Shown: in pieces, positions 1 to 13,343 of the stretch | Numbering within the stretch: the stretch's first letter is position 1 | How the letters are laid out: every line of letters begins with the position of its first letter | Source: Tetrapyrgos nigripes | Lineage: Eukaryota; Basidiomycota; Agaricomycetes; Agaricales; Campanellaceae | Direction: 5' to 3' | NCBI GenBank assembly: GCA_013368315.1 | Contig: JAACJM010000107.1 | Span: forward strand, 124,001-188,000 | DNA length: 64,000 bases | Made by a program: the position numbers and the translations under genes | The notes under the pieces: generated by a model | The model's database searches: none | Seen by the model: only the letters and a program-made list of their open reading frames with translations | What the model was told of the DNA's origin: nothing

Positions 1-2483
1 CTTCTTGGAATGAGGAAGTATAGTTTGGCCCAGTTTCCAATGCAGGAGATGCAAAGGTTATTGCTACTATATGCCCGAACATATCCGAACATCCGAGTCT
101 ACTAACACCCGCTTTCTTAGCTCTCTACTGCAAAGAAATGAGCTGCCTATCAGTCTCGATCACAACCTTATTTGGACCTGTGAGTGTAATTGATTCATTT
201 TACTGACCGGTACCAGCCACTGTCTAATCCTTGCCAGCTGAACAGACATTCTACACGTGTAAATTCAAGTACACAGAGTTGACATAGAGCGTTCCGTGCC
301 TACCGTGTAGCCGTTGACTTAGCGTCTTCCAAGCGTCTTCTGTCATGGGTATTTGGCTATGGGTTTAGAACTACTTCTATACGTATAGAATTTTGATGTT
401 AATATTGTAGCACGGTAGGTAGTCAGCAAAACCGATTGTACCTATAGCACTAATTTCCATATGAACAGGAATCGATATCTTCGAGGGCATTTTCGAGTTT
501 GTCGAGCCGAATTCGTCCGCGAAACCAGTGGCGGTCAACATCTTAACAATAGGAAGCCGAGACAGCCCAGAACTCCCTAACGTAGGCGCCGGGACCTCTA
601 CAAGTCCGATACTTTAGTGGAATACCATATCAGTCAGTGGGACGGTAGAGACAAGGTTTGAACCACGACAAACAGATCTGTGTAGCCTGCCACACCGGTA
701 TGTACAAATATCCATGACGTCAAAGGCTCAGGCGAGTCTTTACTACTAGTTTCTGCAGGCTGCCTTGGTAGAGTTCTGTATAATTCATAAAGAGAGAAGC
801 CAAATCACCGAGCGAGCGAGCGAACGGGCCTCAGAGTAGCCATCAACTAAACCGAGTCTCGATAACCTTAATTACCCTCGATCCTCGAGGCATCCATCAT
901 CCAGACATCTCGCTCGTCAGGGCCTGCGTCTGCGTCACAATCAAGTAGAGGCTCCAAGGTCCAGCTTTACCAGGAGAGCTTTGGTAGTCATTTTGTAGTA
1001 ATATTTACAAAACTTGTACAAAACTGGCAAATAAACATACTTACGAACGCCGTCAGGAAACTGTCTTTGCGACCTTCCAATACTATTACATCCTTCCCAA
1101 TGGCATCATACCCATATTGTTTTGAGGTTGTTCGTTTCCGATAATCACTCAGATTTCAGGCCTTCAGGCATCAGATTCTATAGGAAAAACTTCATAGAAC
1201 CCATAAAGAGCATTGGACGGAATCTTCCACGACACCTCCTCTCGAACAGTGGCGAATCATCAAGAAAATACTGAGCCAAGCCCTTCAGCCACGTATAGTA
1301 ATAATAATGTATAAACTATCCACCCTCAAAATCTAGGGAATCTCCTACGTAGCCCTATGCCTGGCGCACGGCGCAGAATTCGAACATGGCTCGCAGTAAG
1401 CAAAAGAAGAATCTAAACGAACATGGTCTCTGTACGTCTCCAAAGCTTCAGTACTCAGTAGTTTAGTGGCGGCAGCATTACTCGGATCCGCAGGGACTTC
1501 ATGGACGCGTGGGGCATCATCGATGCATCATCATTGATTCACGATTATAAATAGTTTGAGGATAAGGGCCAAGCCGGACCAAGAGTCAAGTTGAAGCCAC
1601 TTGATGAAACAGACAGTCTGGTGTGTGGTGTGGGTTGGTGGCGCCAGCTGACTGACCCTAGTCTCGTCGAAAGATACATCCTCCGACCTTGTATCTTGAT
1701 TGATTGAATCTATCCATCCATCTCATATCGACTCTACTTATAGAGTGATTGAATACATACAGATATAGCATAGATGTCTATGTCTTCCTCTTTTTGATTT
1801 TGATTCTCGAACCGTGACGAACGAACCAGAGAGAACAAAGAAAAAGGCCAAAGTTGGTATAAGCTAAAAGGAAAGGTAAGTTGGTCATGCGGGGCCGGTC
1901 AATGAAGGATGAAGCTGAAGTCGGGACGAAGGGTCAAGGTATGAATGTAATGCACGTAGTAATTAAGCAGGGCCGCGCCTAAAGGACAATTAGCTCTGAC
2001 ACTCGGATATAGTGATACGACAAAGAGGACAAAGTAAGGGTTTCGGCTCAGAAACGGTGAACTCGAGGCTGACAGAACCAGTCAGGGAAAGAGCCACAAA
2101 CCCGGTCCCAGACATACAAATACGTCGATTGTACCCAGCCGTTACGGAAAGAAGACAAAGACAAAAGTGTGAGGAACGCCGCAGAATCCAAAAGCAGCTG
2201 CACGGAATGCTCCTGGCTCGTTAAACTGCAGTGTGCATACTAGGTTGTATTCACATATGGGTGGAAGGTACCGGTGGTTGAATCATTAGGAGAAGCTTGA
2301 GCATCACCTTAATCCTTGAAGCTTGAAGCTTGACCCCGAGTCGTCGGTCCAATGATAGTCCAATGAGTTATCGATGGATGTTCGTCACAGCGTGCATGCT
2401 GGTGCGGTGTAATTCTGCAAAGATGATCACGAATGAATGATGCATGACCTGTGTATTGTTGGGGAGGCGGAAGGAAGAGTCAC

Positions 2484-2516
2484 GATGAATGGATGGATGG
2501 ATAGATGGATGGATGG
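2484..2516. repeat. ATGG tetranucleotide microsatellite
   Basis: An imperfect run of ATGG units with one ATAG interruption. It produces artificial His-Pro-Ser-Ile-rich frames on the minus strand, which were not treated as genes. Confidence 0.8.
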
Positions 2517-3476
2517 GTGATCTTTCGCCACCACAACATGTGTATATACTTGTGGCTACGTACCCAAGATAGACCAGACAATGGGAGTGATACATTAGAG
2601 TCGCCGTTTAAACGTTTAAACCCGGTTGATTGAAGGGGGCATTGCACGGAAATTGCACGGACATATGGGAAGACGCGACTTTGCAAGATGAAAGGGAATC
2701 ACCGTCCTCGACGTCATCGATACAGTTGCCTCGAGGACAACGTAGGTACCTGATGAGCTTCGTGATAGTTTGATACGTGATACTCTTGCAATCGCCTTCT
2801 TCCTTCCTTCGAATTCTCAAGTTCGCATAGAATCTCACCGCATCGCTTTCAAAGTGCCTCCGACGTCACCAGTGGTAGATACGCCCAAGAATCGCGTCGT
2901 TTTCTACTCCGGCTTCCAGAACCAAAAGAACTGAGCACCTAAATAGCAATCAGCTTTGAGACCAGTGCCATTCTTGATGATCGACAAAGAGCTTTCAAAG
3001 GAAAGGTTTGCCATCTTTCCCAGCGAAAGGACCCCGGCTTTAACACGTCATGAACTCATGTCTGCACAGAGAAAGACCAACTCGTGGCGAACCATGCCCG
3101 TCCCGGACCTATGAAATTGGTTAGTCTAGACGAATAAGGGCCGCATGACGCAGGAGATCTGCTGCTTGCCAGTGATGTAATTCGTGATGAGGGTCTTGCG
3201 ACCTCGTCGAGATTAGCTAGCCACGTAGGAAGGTAGATAGCAAAGTAGTCAGTGGGGCGGATGATGCAGAGAAGTAGGGCGTTGTAAAGCGCGAAAGTAT
3301 TGTAAGTAGATGAGGAGGGCAACGTTCAAGATTCTTGGCCTGGCTCAGTTCGTTGTGATACCGGACGAACCAAGTCATTTTCCTAGACGACTGCCGAACT
3401 AAATCGAACTAAATGGCATTATGTCATTGCTTCAACCCACGAAAGCGGTGCTGACAATGGAAATGGAAATACGACT

Positions 3477-3484
3477 TATAAAAG
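3477..3484 (+). promoter_or_regulatory. TATA-like box, target unclear
   Basis: The octamer TATAAAAG is followed by a pyrimidine-rich leader. About 100 bases further on is an ATG at 3577 with a short frame ending at a GTGAGT donor-like site. This resembles a fungal core promoter, but no protein family is recognisable downstream, so the box may be fortuitous. Confidence 0.3.
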
Positions 3485-6400
3485 ACCTTGTTTCTTTTTC
3501 CCCCTTCAGTTGCGCCCTTGTATCCTCCCGTTCTCTTCACCTTTCCACAAGTACCTCTTCTACACTCTACATTTCAATGGCCCGTGTCAATGATGCAACT
3601 AGAATTTGGGATTGGAACATCTACTGGCCGATGTACAGTCATTGCAGTACTTGGAATGATGCTTGTAAAGCCGTGGACGTTTGGGAGTGTGTCCAAGAAC
3701 GTGAGTGTCAGTGTTTGTTCTTCTCCGAAAAGGTGGTTTATCTCGACATGGTATCTTTCAGACCGCTCCGTAGACGGTACACAACCACCAAACTCTGCGT
3801 ACTGGAAGCATGTCGCGCGCAGGTAGTGCAAGCTACCCTACCCATGTCATTGGGACCCTTTTAAACCGTGTACAGCAAGCACTTGCTAGCACACGCACTC
3901 CCTCGATACGCCGATCCACCCATGCACTACCGGTATTTCTACTCATCGAGTTATCCTCGACGCTACCTACCCTCTACCCACCTTCATATCCACCTCACTC
4001 ACCTCTCTCCTCATTCCAACCCGCGGCTCAACTCCTCACGCTACAGTGCACTCTACTCACTCCGACTTTCCCAACCAACCCCCCAGTCGTCATCGTATGT
4101 GACTTTTGACCGCCTCTTCAGCGACAACACGCGTCTGTGTTCCTGAGTAGACCGTGCTAATTACGCGTACCCGGTAGATAATACTCAAGGAAACGACTGC
4201 TTCGGTCTCTAGGCCCACCGCTGCCGTCGAGGCTGGTCGTCATGATAGACCTTGGACTGGGGGCCCTTCGCTTCGGCCTCCGGTGGTTTAGTGTTGAAGA
4301 GGCGAACAAAAAACTCGTGTTTTACTTTCTTCCTATTTCTATGCGTTTATCTCTCTTCTTTTTATTTTTGGATTATGGATGCTCGTGCTGTGCCATGCGC
4401 TGTGAGCTGTGCTCATATGTTTACTTTCTCTGGTCACCTCCTTTAATGGGCTCTTGTTCTCTTCTTTCTATGGGTTTTTTCATTCTTCTTTGCTTGGTTG
4501 CCTGTTCCTCATCTACACTGGAGCCCTTTGTCACAACAACATTTGTACTATAGTTCAACACACCACGTAAATTATTTCACTATTGCATACATCCATTCAT
4601 CCTATAGTCTATCTACTACATCAACGCATATATATACTTGACCGCATCCATCCTCGGTCTTTAGCCTTTTCTCTCAGATCTCAACGTCCCCGTTCACGGG
4701 AACGTTGTGCGGGGAATAGATTCGCGATGTTGGTTCAAGTTGGCGATTCGTTGCAGCTCGAAGGAACAAGGGTTATGACGATGAGATGATATCATAGTTT
4801 CTACAATCCGAAGGCTCGTGGTATACATTTGAATAGCTGACGACACTGACAATGATAAAGGCAATGACATGACAGCGAGCTAACTCTGGGCTCAGTGCTC
4901 ATCCTTGATCAAGAAGACTAGTACTGGGAATCGAACTGAAGGAAAGAGACATACATTTATTCAAGCATTACCCAAGTCCAAGGACATCGTCATACCTGCC
5001 ACTTGTGTGTAGAGTTTTCCAATCAGAGGTTTGACAGGACTGATGGCGTATAAATCAATAAAAAGATGACATCCACACATAGCAAACCGGACCTCTCTGC
5101 CGGATATGTCTTGGATAAGTCAGAAAGCGTAGCAGCCGTTGTTATAGCACCTAGTACTTGTCATGTAGGAACACATCTCAAGAAGAATGAGTTGAGCCGC
5201 TTGGGCGCAAGAAATCCTGAGTTATCTCGGAAAAATTGAACCGAGGAGGACGGGTTTGTCATCGGCTATGATCTCACTATCACTATTATTACTAAATTTG
5301 GGTATACCGGTGTTTCACATTCCCGAACCCGTGGTGGTTCGTCGGCGCGCCTGTATCGGGTCCTTAAGAATGTTCAATCAACCATGAATTACTACGCAAC
5401 CGTTGGTCTGGTACTCCGGGAGGTGTCGCCGTCTCGGTCAATACGCATGAGCCGGCTCTTGACAAATTGAGCCAGATCGTGAACGCTGCTGTCAAAACCA
5501 AACCAAAACGGCTTCGTATACGGGCAACCTGTGGGTCCATTCTTTCTCTGTTATGTAAATCAAAAAAACAGCTTTCTGACACCTCAAACACACAAGAAAA
5601 AAAAAGGGTCAAAATATTTGAATACATCTGGTTCACCGTTCTGTAAGGCTATGACCTTGGTAGGGTCCTATCTACAGATCTAGAGCCTCAAGGCGTCCTT
5701 GAGACATCTCGAGTAACTGCGGACGCATCGTTGTCTCGTTCAGATCAGCACCGATGACACTGACATTGCAATTTTGGCGGTAACCTTGGCTTGCACTTTC
5801 ATGGCAGCGTCAATCCAATTGAGTTATTATCAAACATAGACCTATGTAAGGCTCGGGGCTGGCAGTACGGGTTGAAAACCGCAGCTAACAGTGTTTTTTG
5901 GTCGAGTTCTGGAATTCTGCAAATTGTTAAGGAAGGGCATATACTTCCTTCGCTTTTCCGCACTTATAGCTTCCTATAATCTTTGGTAAGTAAGTGAGAA
6001 CGCCAGTTAAAATACAAGGGTACTACCGGAGATCTTGGACCTGATGCCTATTTTCCAAATTTAAAGGCGGCCTGTGAGTTGTTACATAGATCTAGAGGAC
6101 ATCTATTGAGGAGACTTGATCTGGTTAGTGTACCAGCTTGCAGCCGCGAGACTTTGTGGAGGACTAGTTACCGGAGAAATCGAAAACTTTAAAATATTAT
6201 CATGTCAGGGCCTGCCTTGACTGAAACGGACTTGGACGCGACGCGCTCTGCGAATTACACAACACGATAGACAATTTTACCCGCCCCAAGTCGGGCAGGA
6301 CACGTCAATAGCGGATAAGACTCCTGCAGGAGAAGATATACGCATCAATTCGGACACAACTGGATCCAGGATGATCGTGAAAGTTTCAGCTGGTACCTTC

Positions 6401-7801
6401 AACAGACTTTCAGTCGATGACATCCCCGACATCAATGGATCATAGGTCTGTCAGCAGGACAATCCTAGAAGTGGTATGTAGTTGGAATTGTCAAAAGGAT
6501 GTTCTGTGGCCGATGTACTGGCCGTGATGAAGCGTGACACGGGGCGGCGCGTCGGACTGCAGCTGTAGGATGTAGACAGATAGAATTTTGAGTATCGAGA
6601 GATAACAGCTACGTACTTGGTTAATACGATACGGTACCACTGGTAAGGTAGATGCATGTCTCTACAATTGTTGATCCAGTCGACTGGTCAACAGCTGTGA
6701 ATAACATAAGTACGGCCAATCGACGCGTCAGACTTGGCTTGGAGTCGGACTGACCTTGCAAGATCCGTTCAGAAGGGTGGGTGTGGGCACAGTGACTCGG
6801 GTTGGCATGGTACAGCCCAAAGTCTAGGAAAATATGGACGAGTCGTCTTACTTACCCGACGGTCGGAAATCGAGTTGCCTTGGTAAAAGGTCTACTGATC
6901 CAGAGTTTGAGATTGCAAGCGCAACGGATTAGTGAGAGCAAGGACGAGGATACACAGGGGCCTCCTCCCTGAACCTATACGCTTCAACACTGCAGCAAAG
7001 GGGTACCGACTAGAGCCTACATAACATGAGTGGAAGCCGATGTGTAATTCTAGGTAGTGGAGACCATCGTACCTTGTACCTTGTAGTTATGAATTTTGAA
7101 AAATTTTGGGCTCTGATCGAGTCCTGGTTGAATAAACCCATTGGTTTGATGAACTGGTTTGGACGAGTAGCTACTTAGCTCATGGCGCTGGCGCGCGCCG
7201 CGTCGGAAGACCGCAAAGTCAAGGACACAGCCAGGATCTGAATTCTGCTACAGAAGGCGGGCTAGTCAACGCAGCAAATTGAATACAAATGCAGTCCTCA
7301 CATAGGCCTTGGATCGGATGCCCAAGCGGTTCGTGAGCTTGGTTAACTGCTGGTACTGCAATTACCAATAGTACTGTGACTAGGAAGAAAAGGAGTTAGG
7401 ATATGGTCGATTTAAAGATTATCATCGGGAATTCAGCCATTTGCAAAAAAATAGCTACCGAGGTTGAAAGCGTTGTATGAACGACAACCGAGAGAAAGGT
7501 TTGCATTGAGGAGGGCGTGACCGTAACATTGACAACGCGAACCAACTCACGTGCAATTCACGCGTTTCCATCCCGCCCGGCGTTGGTCCAATCGGGTCAG
7601 CTCGACTTCGTCGCCTACAACTGTGGGCTTTCCACCGGAGGTCGATTCTTTACTACAGAAGCAGCTCCTGAGCCCAAAATCAGTCAGGAAATCGAAGTCT
7701 CGGCGTCTGTTTGGCGGTTTGATGTATGCTTCGCCTGGGATTTGGACACTACTTAGTTTCATAGAACAGATCCTTCAAACACTGCTTCCCTAGCTCGAGG
7801 C

Positions 7802-9476
7802 ATGTCTGTCAAAGTCTCCGATACGATGCGAAACACACCTGGGGAAATGGGCAGACTTGGAGGATCAGATCTCTGGCCTTACACCATTCTCTCTGAACCA
7901 ACACTCTCTTCTGAACTCGCCAGACTGGCTTCCGCCCAAATTATCGATAGGAGAACACACTGTGTCTCCTTCCAACCGAATGGAATTCCAGAGTGTTGGA
8001 ATCAAGATCGATATGTGGTCAAGGATATTGACGTAGGTTTTTCGTCGCCTCACGATGCGAGGTTGACGTGGAGGTTGAGGGCTGTATTCGATGGTAAACG
8101 CATCTTCCTGGATATAACTTGGATAAATCCTCCATGCTGAAATACTTTCTTCGTTCTGGTTTATTCTTTTTGTAGGTCATCTGGGCCATGAACTAGTCAA
8201 TCACGCTGCTGCGATTCTCCCTTCTACAATCCAGACGGCCCTTCAAGAGATTGAGCCCCTTTCAAAGTCCGAGAATGACCCAGAGACAATCTCTTCCCTA
8301 CTTCAACACTGTATCATCTCTTTTGATCAATCAATCTTCGAGGATATAATGTCCTTCCTCCCTTCTGCTGAGGATCTCACGTCCAGTTCAGTGTCTGACG
8401 AAGACATAAGGAGGATAATCAATGATCGGCGCGTTGAAAGGACTGACTCCCTCTCAAACTATGCTAAGATCATCCGGAGCATGCAGGGATCTACAGCTCT
8501 CATCGCACTTATCAGTCCTAATTCCGAAAAGCTATGGATAGCGAATTTGGGAGACTGTCAGGCTGGTGAGTTTTATTCAATGAACGACTCGTTCATCTTC
8601 AAATTCTAACCCAGTTTAGTTCTAGGCATCCGAAACCCTTCTTCGGGCTCATGGGATACCTTACCGCTTAATACTCCTCACACTGGATGGGAAGAAGGTG
8701 AAGCAGACCGGATCTTAAAGGAGCATCCTAATGAGCCGGACGTAATACTACGAGGTAGAGTATTGGGGGCGATGGGAATTACCAGAGGTTCGTCATTTCT
8801 TCCATATTCTCCATTGCCACTTCCAAGTAGCTTAATGTCTTTGCTTGACCATTCAGCTTTGGGAGACTACCATTACAAACTTGCTTCCATCTATACCGAT
8901 CGCGTCTTCCTGAACATGGATCCTCCCGGATGGCTTGGAACTGCCCAAGAAGACCACGAGTGGACTCGGTCCATCATGCACAGGAGGAATCTCACTCCGC
9001 CGTACTTGTCGAATGTTCCAGATGTGAGATACTTCGACCTACGCGCCCATCATAGCTCCGGCTACAGCGAAGGATCTGGAGTAGCACGAGCAAACGGTTA
9101 CGAGATTTTGTCATCCGCAAGACAGGACTCAAACGTGGAGTCGGAGACTTTCACCCGTAATGCATGTCTAGTGATATGTTCCGATGGATTGATGGATCTG
9201 TATAAGCGCCACGAAAAATGGGAGGATCTAGAGGAGGTCCATATTTTTGAAAGATGGATCGAACTAGCTCTCGTCGATGAGACACCTGCATTCTGTCTCA
9301 ATGCAGAAGTGGTACCAAAAAACAACTCAGATCCAAGACATTCCCGGAATCACGCCCTTCGTATTCTCCGAGACGCTCTAGGTGGAGAAGACGAGGAGAG
9401 GGTGTCTAGCATGATCACGGTAGAGATGGAGGAGAAGTGGATGGATGATACGACGGTTATTGTCGAATTGATATAG
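7802..9476 (+). CDS. PP2C-type protein phosphatase
   Basis: A metal-dependent serine/threonine phosphatase (PPM/PP2C fold), most like the pyruvate-dehydrogenase-phosphatase-type members common in mushrooms. Four exons (7802-8093, 8176-8565, 8620-8787, 8857-9476) give 489 residues. The metal-binding motifs survive splicing: AVFDGHLGHE, built across intron 1; a GSTALIALI block followed by IANLGDCQAVLG across intron 2; GAMGITRALGDY across intron 3; VICSDGLMD; and a final DDTTV. Two positions vary from the usual DGHGGH and NxGDS, but the acidic residues are present. The start is the first ATG in frame before a segment that resembles related proteins. An upstream exon encoding a mitochondrial presequence (7551-7790 has such a frame) cannot be excluded. 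It converges with the hydrolase gene 262 bases downstream. The substrate is not inferable. Confidence 0.88.
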
Positions 9477-9738
9477 GAACTCAGTGGCAACGAATGACCA
9501 CAATAGATAAAGGTTTTAGACTTTTCTATGTCGGTGTATGAAGGTATATTCCCAAGATAGACTTTATAATACTGCACAATTGTAATGGTATATGTGTCAT
9601 AACTACATATATATGGGATCTTTATCTGTTTAGGAGGACAAGAATTTTTGAAAAGGGAGAATTACGCAGCTGGATGTCGGGACGAAATGGTGGGAGATAT
9701 GTATATAGACATACACATAGTATACACGGAACAGAAAT

Positions 9739-11144
9739 CTAGATGATGCAAAGATGATCGTCGTCTTCCTCGGGGTCCCAACCATCCTTCCTCAACTGGG
9801 CATCCCAGGGCGACAAGACATGCCTGGTAGGCACGTCGGGAGCTGGTTCAGAGATGTTGGCCATCAGGAAGTCATGAAGAACAGTGTTGATCCTAGAGCA
9901 CGATCAGTAAAGGCGAGAAAGTTCAAGGCGATTCAAAGTACTCACTCCTTCCCGACATCGACACAGATGAAATGAGGTGCTCCGTCAATCTTGTGCATTT
10001 TCACATTCACACCTGCATCTTGTAACCTGCCGAAATACTCCTCGGTTACGTTGGGTGGGTATGGGATATCGTCCATGCCGTGTGCGATCGTGACTGGGAC
10101 CATGATCTGGGACAGTTCTTCCCGGGTGTGTTGTTTCCTCTGGATAATGAGGTCGACTGTGGCGGTTCGGTATGCGTCGAAGTTCTTGGGGATCCAGTTC
10201 TTCTTGACGATAGGGTAAGTGCCGTTGACAAGGCTGCACGAAAAAAGAAAGATTAATTAGCGATTCACGAAAGAGTAGACAAGTAGCTTACCCAGTAATC
10301 AACGTGGTCGTCTTATTGCTGAACGCGAATTGACGAGCACCATAGAGAGCATCCAAAAGTGCGGCCTCGTCGTTGGACTTTGCACCCTCCATCCAGTACT
10401 CTGTGATTTCTTCGCGACCTTCCGCAATATCAGCAGGCTAGAAAGAGGAGGGAACCGAAATGTTAGTAACTGCATCGTAAAAGGGTCATGAAAAACAGGG
10501 ACCATCATGGAAGTGGCGCGCCCAAGACACCCCATGTCAAACAACCTCGGCACCATGCATAAAAATAGAGAATGTAGAACGTACCTCGGTAGAACCAAGA
10601 GGAGACATCATGAACAATGATAAGACCTTTTTGGGATAGTTGATCGAAAACTGAGCTCCAATCATGGAGCCCATCGAACAGCCGACGATGTGGCATGCAG
10701 GGAGTTTGAGGGCGTCCTATGGAAGCAAAGGTGTGATAAGCATGATGATTTTGAGGACTATGGGCACGCAGTGGGCGCTCGAGAAGTAGAAGACGCGTAC
10801 CATAAACTTGGAAATATCCTCTGCAGCATTGTGCTCATTATATGTTAGAGGGAGGAAATCACCCGTCGTCTGACCGTGAAGACGAAGATCAAGAGTGACG
10901 AGGTTGAATCTCCTCAAACGAGGATCAGCAAACTGGTCTACGAAGCAAAGTTAATATCGAAGAAGTAAGTGAAGAAGCGATCGAGCATACAGTGGAATAT
11001 CGACGACGAGAGGTACACAGCATGAAGGAAAAGTACGGTGGGAAGTTTGGGATCGATGGTCTTCGCGGAGTCCTTGCTGGGTGTCGAGATCGTGTAATTG
11101 TACTCGGTTTTCCCGGTGCTGCTTTTGACTTTGATGGAAGGCAT
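9739..11144 (-). CDS. Alpha/beta hydrolase-fold protein
   Basis: Six exons on the minus strand (10991-11144, 10801-10937, 10585-10716, 10292-10437, 9946-10233, 9739-9892) join in frame to 336 residues. The product begins MPSIKVKSSTGK. It has a strand-turn segment ending LFLHA, then LDLRLHGQT, the nucleophile elbow GCSMGS, and a late catalytic-acid/histidine region with HGMDD and GAPHF. This is the Ser-Asp-His layout of a soluble alpha/beta hydrolase. No signal peptide or lid domain is visible, so a cytosolic esterase-like or epoxide-hydrolase-like enzyme is likely; the substrate is unknown. It is convergent with the PP2C gene. Intron borders are all GT-AG and phases close exactly. Confidence 0.87.
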
Positions 11145-12313
11145 GGCGGTGGATAAGGTAGAGGGAAGGGTAGTGATGAGCTGAGAAAGGACTCCGCTTG
11201 GGGCATGAAACTCGTTACAGCACATTTTATAAGCTCCCCACTAACCCCGAGGAATGTTCATCGCAATCGGATCCTCTGTACGCTAAGCTTACTACCTATC
11301 ATTGGTCGATTCCTGATCTGCCGATAGATGGGGAAGCCTTGCTACGCATCGCAAAATTTCAGAGAGGAATCCTCTGTGACGAGGTCTGATGAGGAGCTGC
11401 ATCCAGCTCGACATCATCAGCGATCAACAGGAACGCATTGAGGTGAGGATGGCCTCCTGAGGGAAGTTAAGGGGAGTGCACATAGGGACGGTACCGAAGC
11501 TTCCGCAGCGTATAGGGAAGTCATAATGTCGATCCAAGGTACACAGCTTTCGAGGACTTGGTTGAATGCTATATTGCATTTGTTGCTTGACGTAGAAAAA
11601 AGGATGGTGACAACCATGACACCCGAAGAATGAGGAATTCTTGGGTAAAATTAAGAACTCGGGTATCAACTGTTTCTTTTGACAACTCGCATGAGTTGAG
11701 ATTGAGGCTAGAACCCATGCTCGTTCCTCACTTCTACTGAGAATGCACAAAACCATCGCTATTCCTTGACATGACATGAACCGGAAGGGTGGCAAAACAG
11801 GAACCACGTACTGCACTGAATTAGGGTTCCTAGGAGCCTTCAATGGTCTGCGTGCCATCTCCGACATCTCCGACTCCCTACCTTCGTAACCTGTCTTGTC
11901 GCGCCACTTGGAAAACGTTCTAAACATGGATGGACTCAACTGACAGATGCCAACTTTTGGAAGAATGAAGAGTCTAGAACCAAGAAAAGTCAGTAATATC
12001 CATTTCTGACGGTAATGGATGAGCTCCTAGCTTTCGTGAACGAGATATAGGTCCGAAATGATATCATCTCTAGCTATGATGTGTTTTTGATCAACGCCTC
12101 ATATTAGCTCATCGATGGAGACTCGATATCGCAGGCTTGCAGCTCAGGAAGCAAGTCCCTGTTTTTCTGGGTATCTAGATGAGGAACTCACGGTCAAAAA
12201 AAAAAACCGTCCAATTGAAAGAAATTTAGTACTTGCATCTTACGGCCAGTCTCTCGTAAGTAGACAGACAGTAATTAGAATGATGTATTTGTTGATAACC
12301 CGGGTCCGCTTTG
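11145..12313. other. Intergenic, no supported gene
   Basis: A 171-codon minus-strand frame (11424-11939) has no recognisable domain. It lies between the hydrolase promoter and the first mobile element. Nothing else was seen. Confidence 0.45.
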
Positions 12314-12324
12314 AGGAAATGATT
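12314..12324. repeat. 11-bp target-site duplication, left copy
   Basis: AGGAAATGATT, identical to the copy at 13333-13343, immediately outside the MULE-like terminal repeat. Confidence 0.82.
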
Positions 12325-13332
12325 AGGCTCGTAACCAGCCTGCTTTTGAGGAGCTGAAGCCTGACGGTCGCTGCGCTTAGTAGCTGTGCCGGAGGCAGGC
12401 TGGTGGATCTCGGAAACTTTTTGGTGGGTGTCCTCGGAGTTTGAAAGACCATTTAAAAGTTGGTCGATCCCCGCCCTCTATACAGCACACTTTGTTCCGG
12501 GAGGACAAGTCAGAACTCAACATTCCGGGACTCCGGGTCATGGGCCGGATGCCGGGTCTTGCCGGGTCTGCCGGGTCAAGGGCGGTATAAGCCTCATTGC
12601 TCTTCTCTACACAGTCTACGCTCTTCCTACCTTCTGTAGATAACTTAATATGCAGGTATTATCACAGTTTCTTGCCATATTTCTGCTCATCATTGTCAGA
12701 ACCATGTCCAGGCCACTACATGATCTCAGTAGATATTTGTAAGTTGTTAGCAAGTTCTTGAGGACCATTCTTGTGTTCATATATCCCTGTTTCTATGTGT
12801 TTCCAATAGGTGAGCATGCTATCTCTACCTTTTCTTGCAGGAACATGGTGAGGCACCTTCATAGGCACTTCTGTATGTGGCTGTGTTAGGGGGTTCAAAT
12901 CATCATACTCTATGTATGGTGAACATCTTACATCGGTGAAGGAATTTTTGCTGGTTGGGACAATGTCAAGGTCTACTACTGCTGCCCAGTGTACTTTCCA
13001 TGATAATTTTTGGTGTTATACTCATAACTGTGGTATTCCTGCTTGGAGGATGATTTATGAAGTATTGGCCATTGAACTGCATATACAGGTGGTTATATTG
13101 ATTTAAACAATACACAGGACCTCAGTGTCAAAGCCTCTCTGAAGAGCAATAGGCACCATTGCTGCTAGCAGAAGTTTTGGCTGACCCAGCAAAAGGTCCC
13201 GGACCCCTGACCTGGTAGGCCCAGAAAGTTCTGAACTGACCCTTTGTGTTCCAGGCCCGTTGTCCTCTGTAAGTAGTGATGACATAAGTGCAGCGACTGT
13301 CAGCTCCTCAAAGGCAGGCTGGTTATGAGCCT
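12325..13332. mobile_element. Non-autonomous MULE-like transposon
   Basis: The 1008-bp element is bounded by 33-base inverted termini (12325-12357 and 13300-13332) that differ at only two positions. A further block of inverted similarity (GTCGCTGC and neighbours) lies after a short gap. It is flanked by an exact 11-bp direct repeat, AGGAAATGATT, at 12314-12324 and 13333-13343. Long terminal inverted repeats with a 9-11 bp target duplication are the hallmark of Mutator-like elements. The interior has no long open frame, so it must depend on a transposase elsewhere. Confidence 0.82.
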
Positions 13333-13343
13333 AGGAAATGATT
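13333..13343. repeat. 11-bp target-site duplication, right copy
   Basis: AGGAAATGATT, matching the left copy at 12314-12324. Confidence 0.82.

Larger units (their letters stand above)
1..7500. other. Long gene-poor stretch
   Basis: No open frame here joins into a protein I recognise. The longest frames (for example 3421-3864 and 4242-4553 on the plus strand) have no family motif. Many frames overlap one another on both strands. Small features seen are a tetranucleotide repeat near 2484 and a TATA-like box near 3477, both listed separately. The stretch could hold a non-coding transcript or a fast-evolving small gene; nothing in the sequence decides this. Confidence 0.5.

Noticed and set aside
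3421..4553. Several plus-strand open frames of 64-147 codons
   Set aside because: They overlap in different frames, have no family motif, and codon character differs from the clear genes. Only the TATA-like box was kept.
11424..11939. 171-codon minus-strand frame
   Set aside because: No recognisable domain, no splice-linked continuation and no promoter signal.
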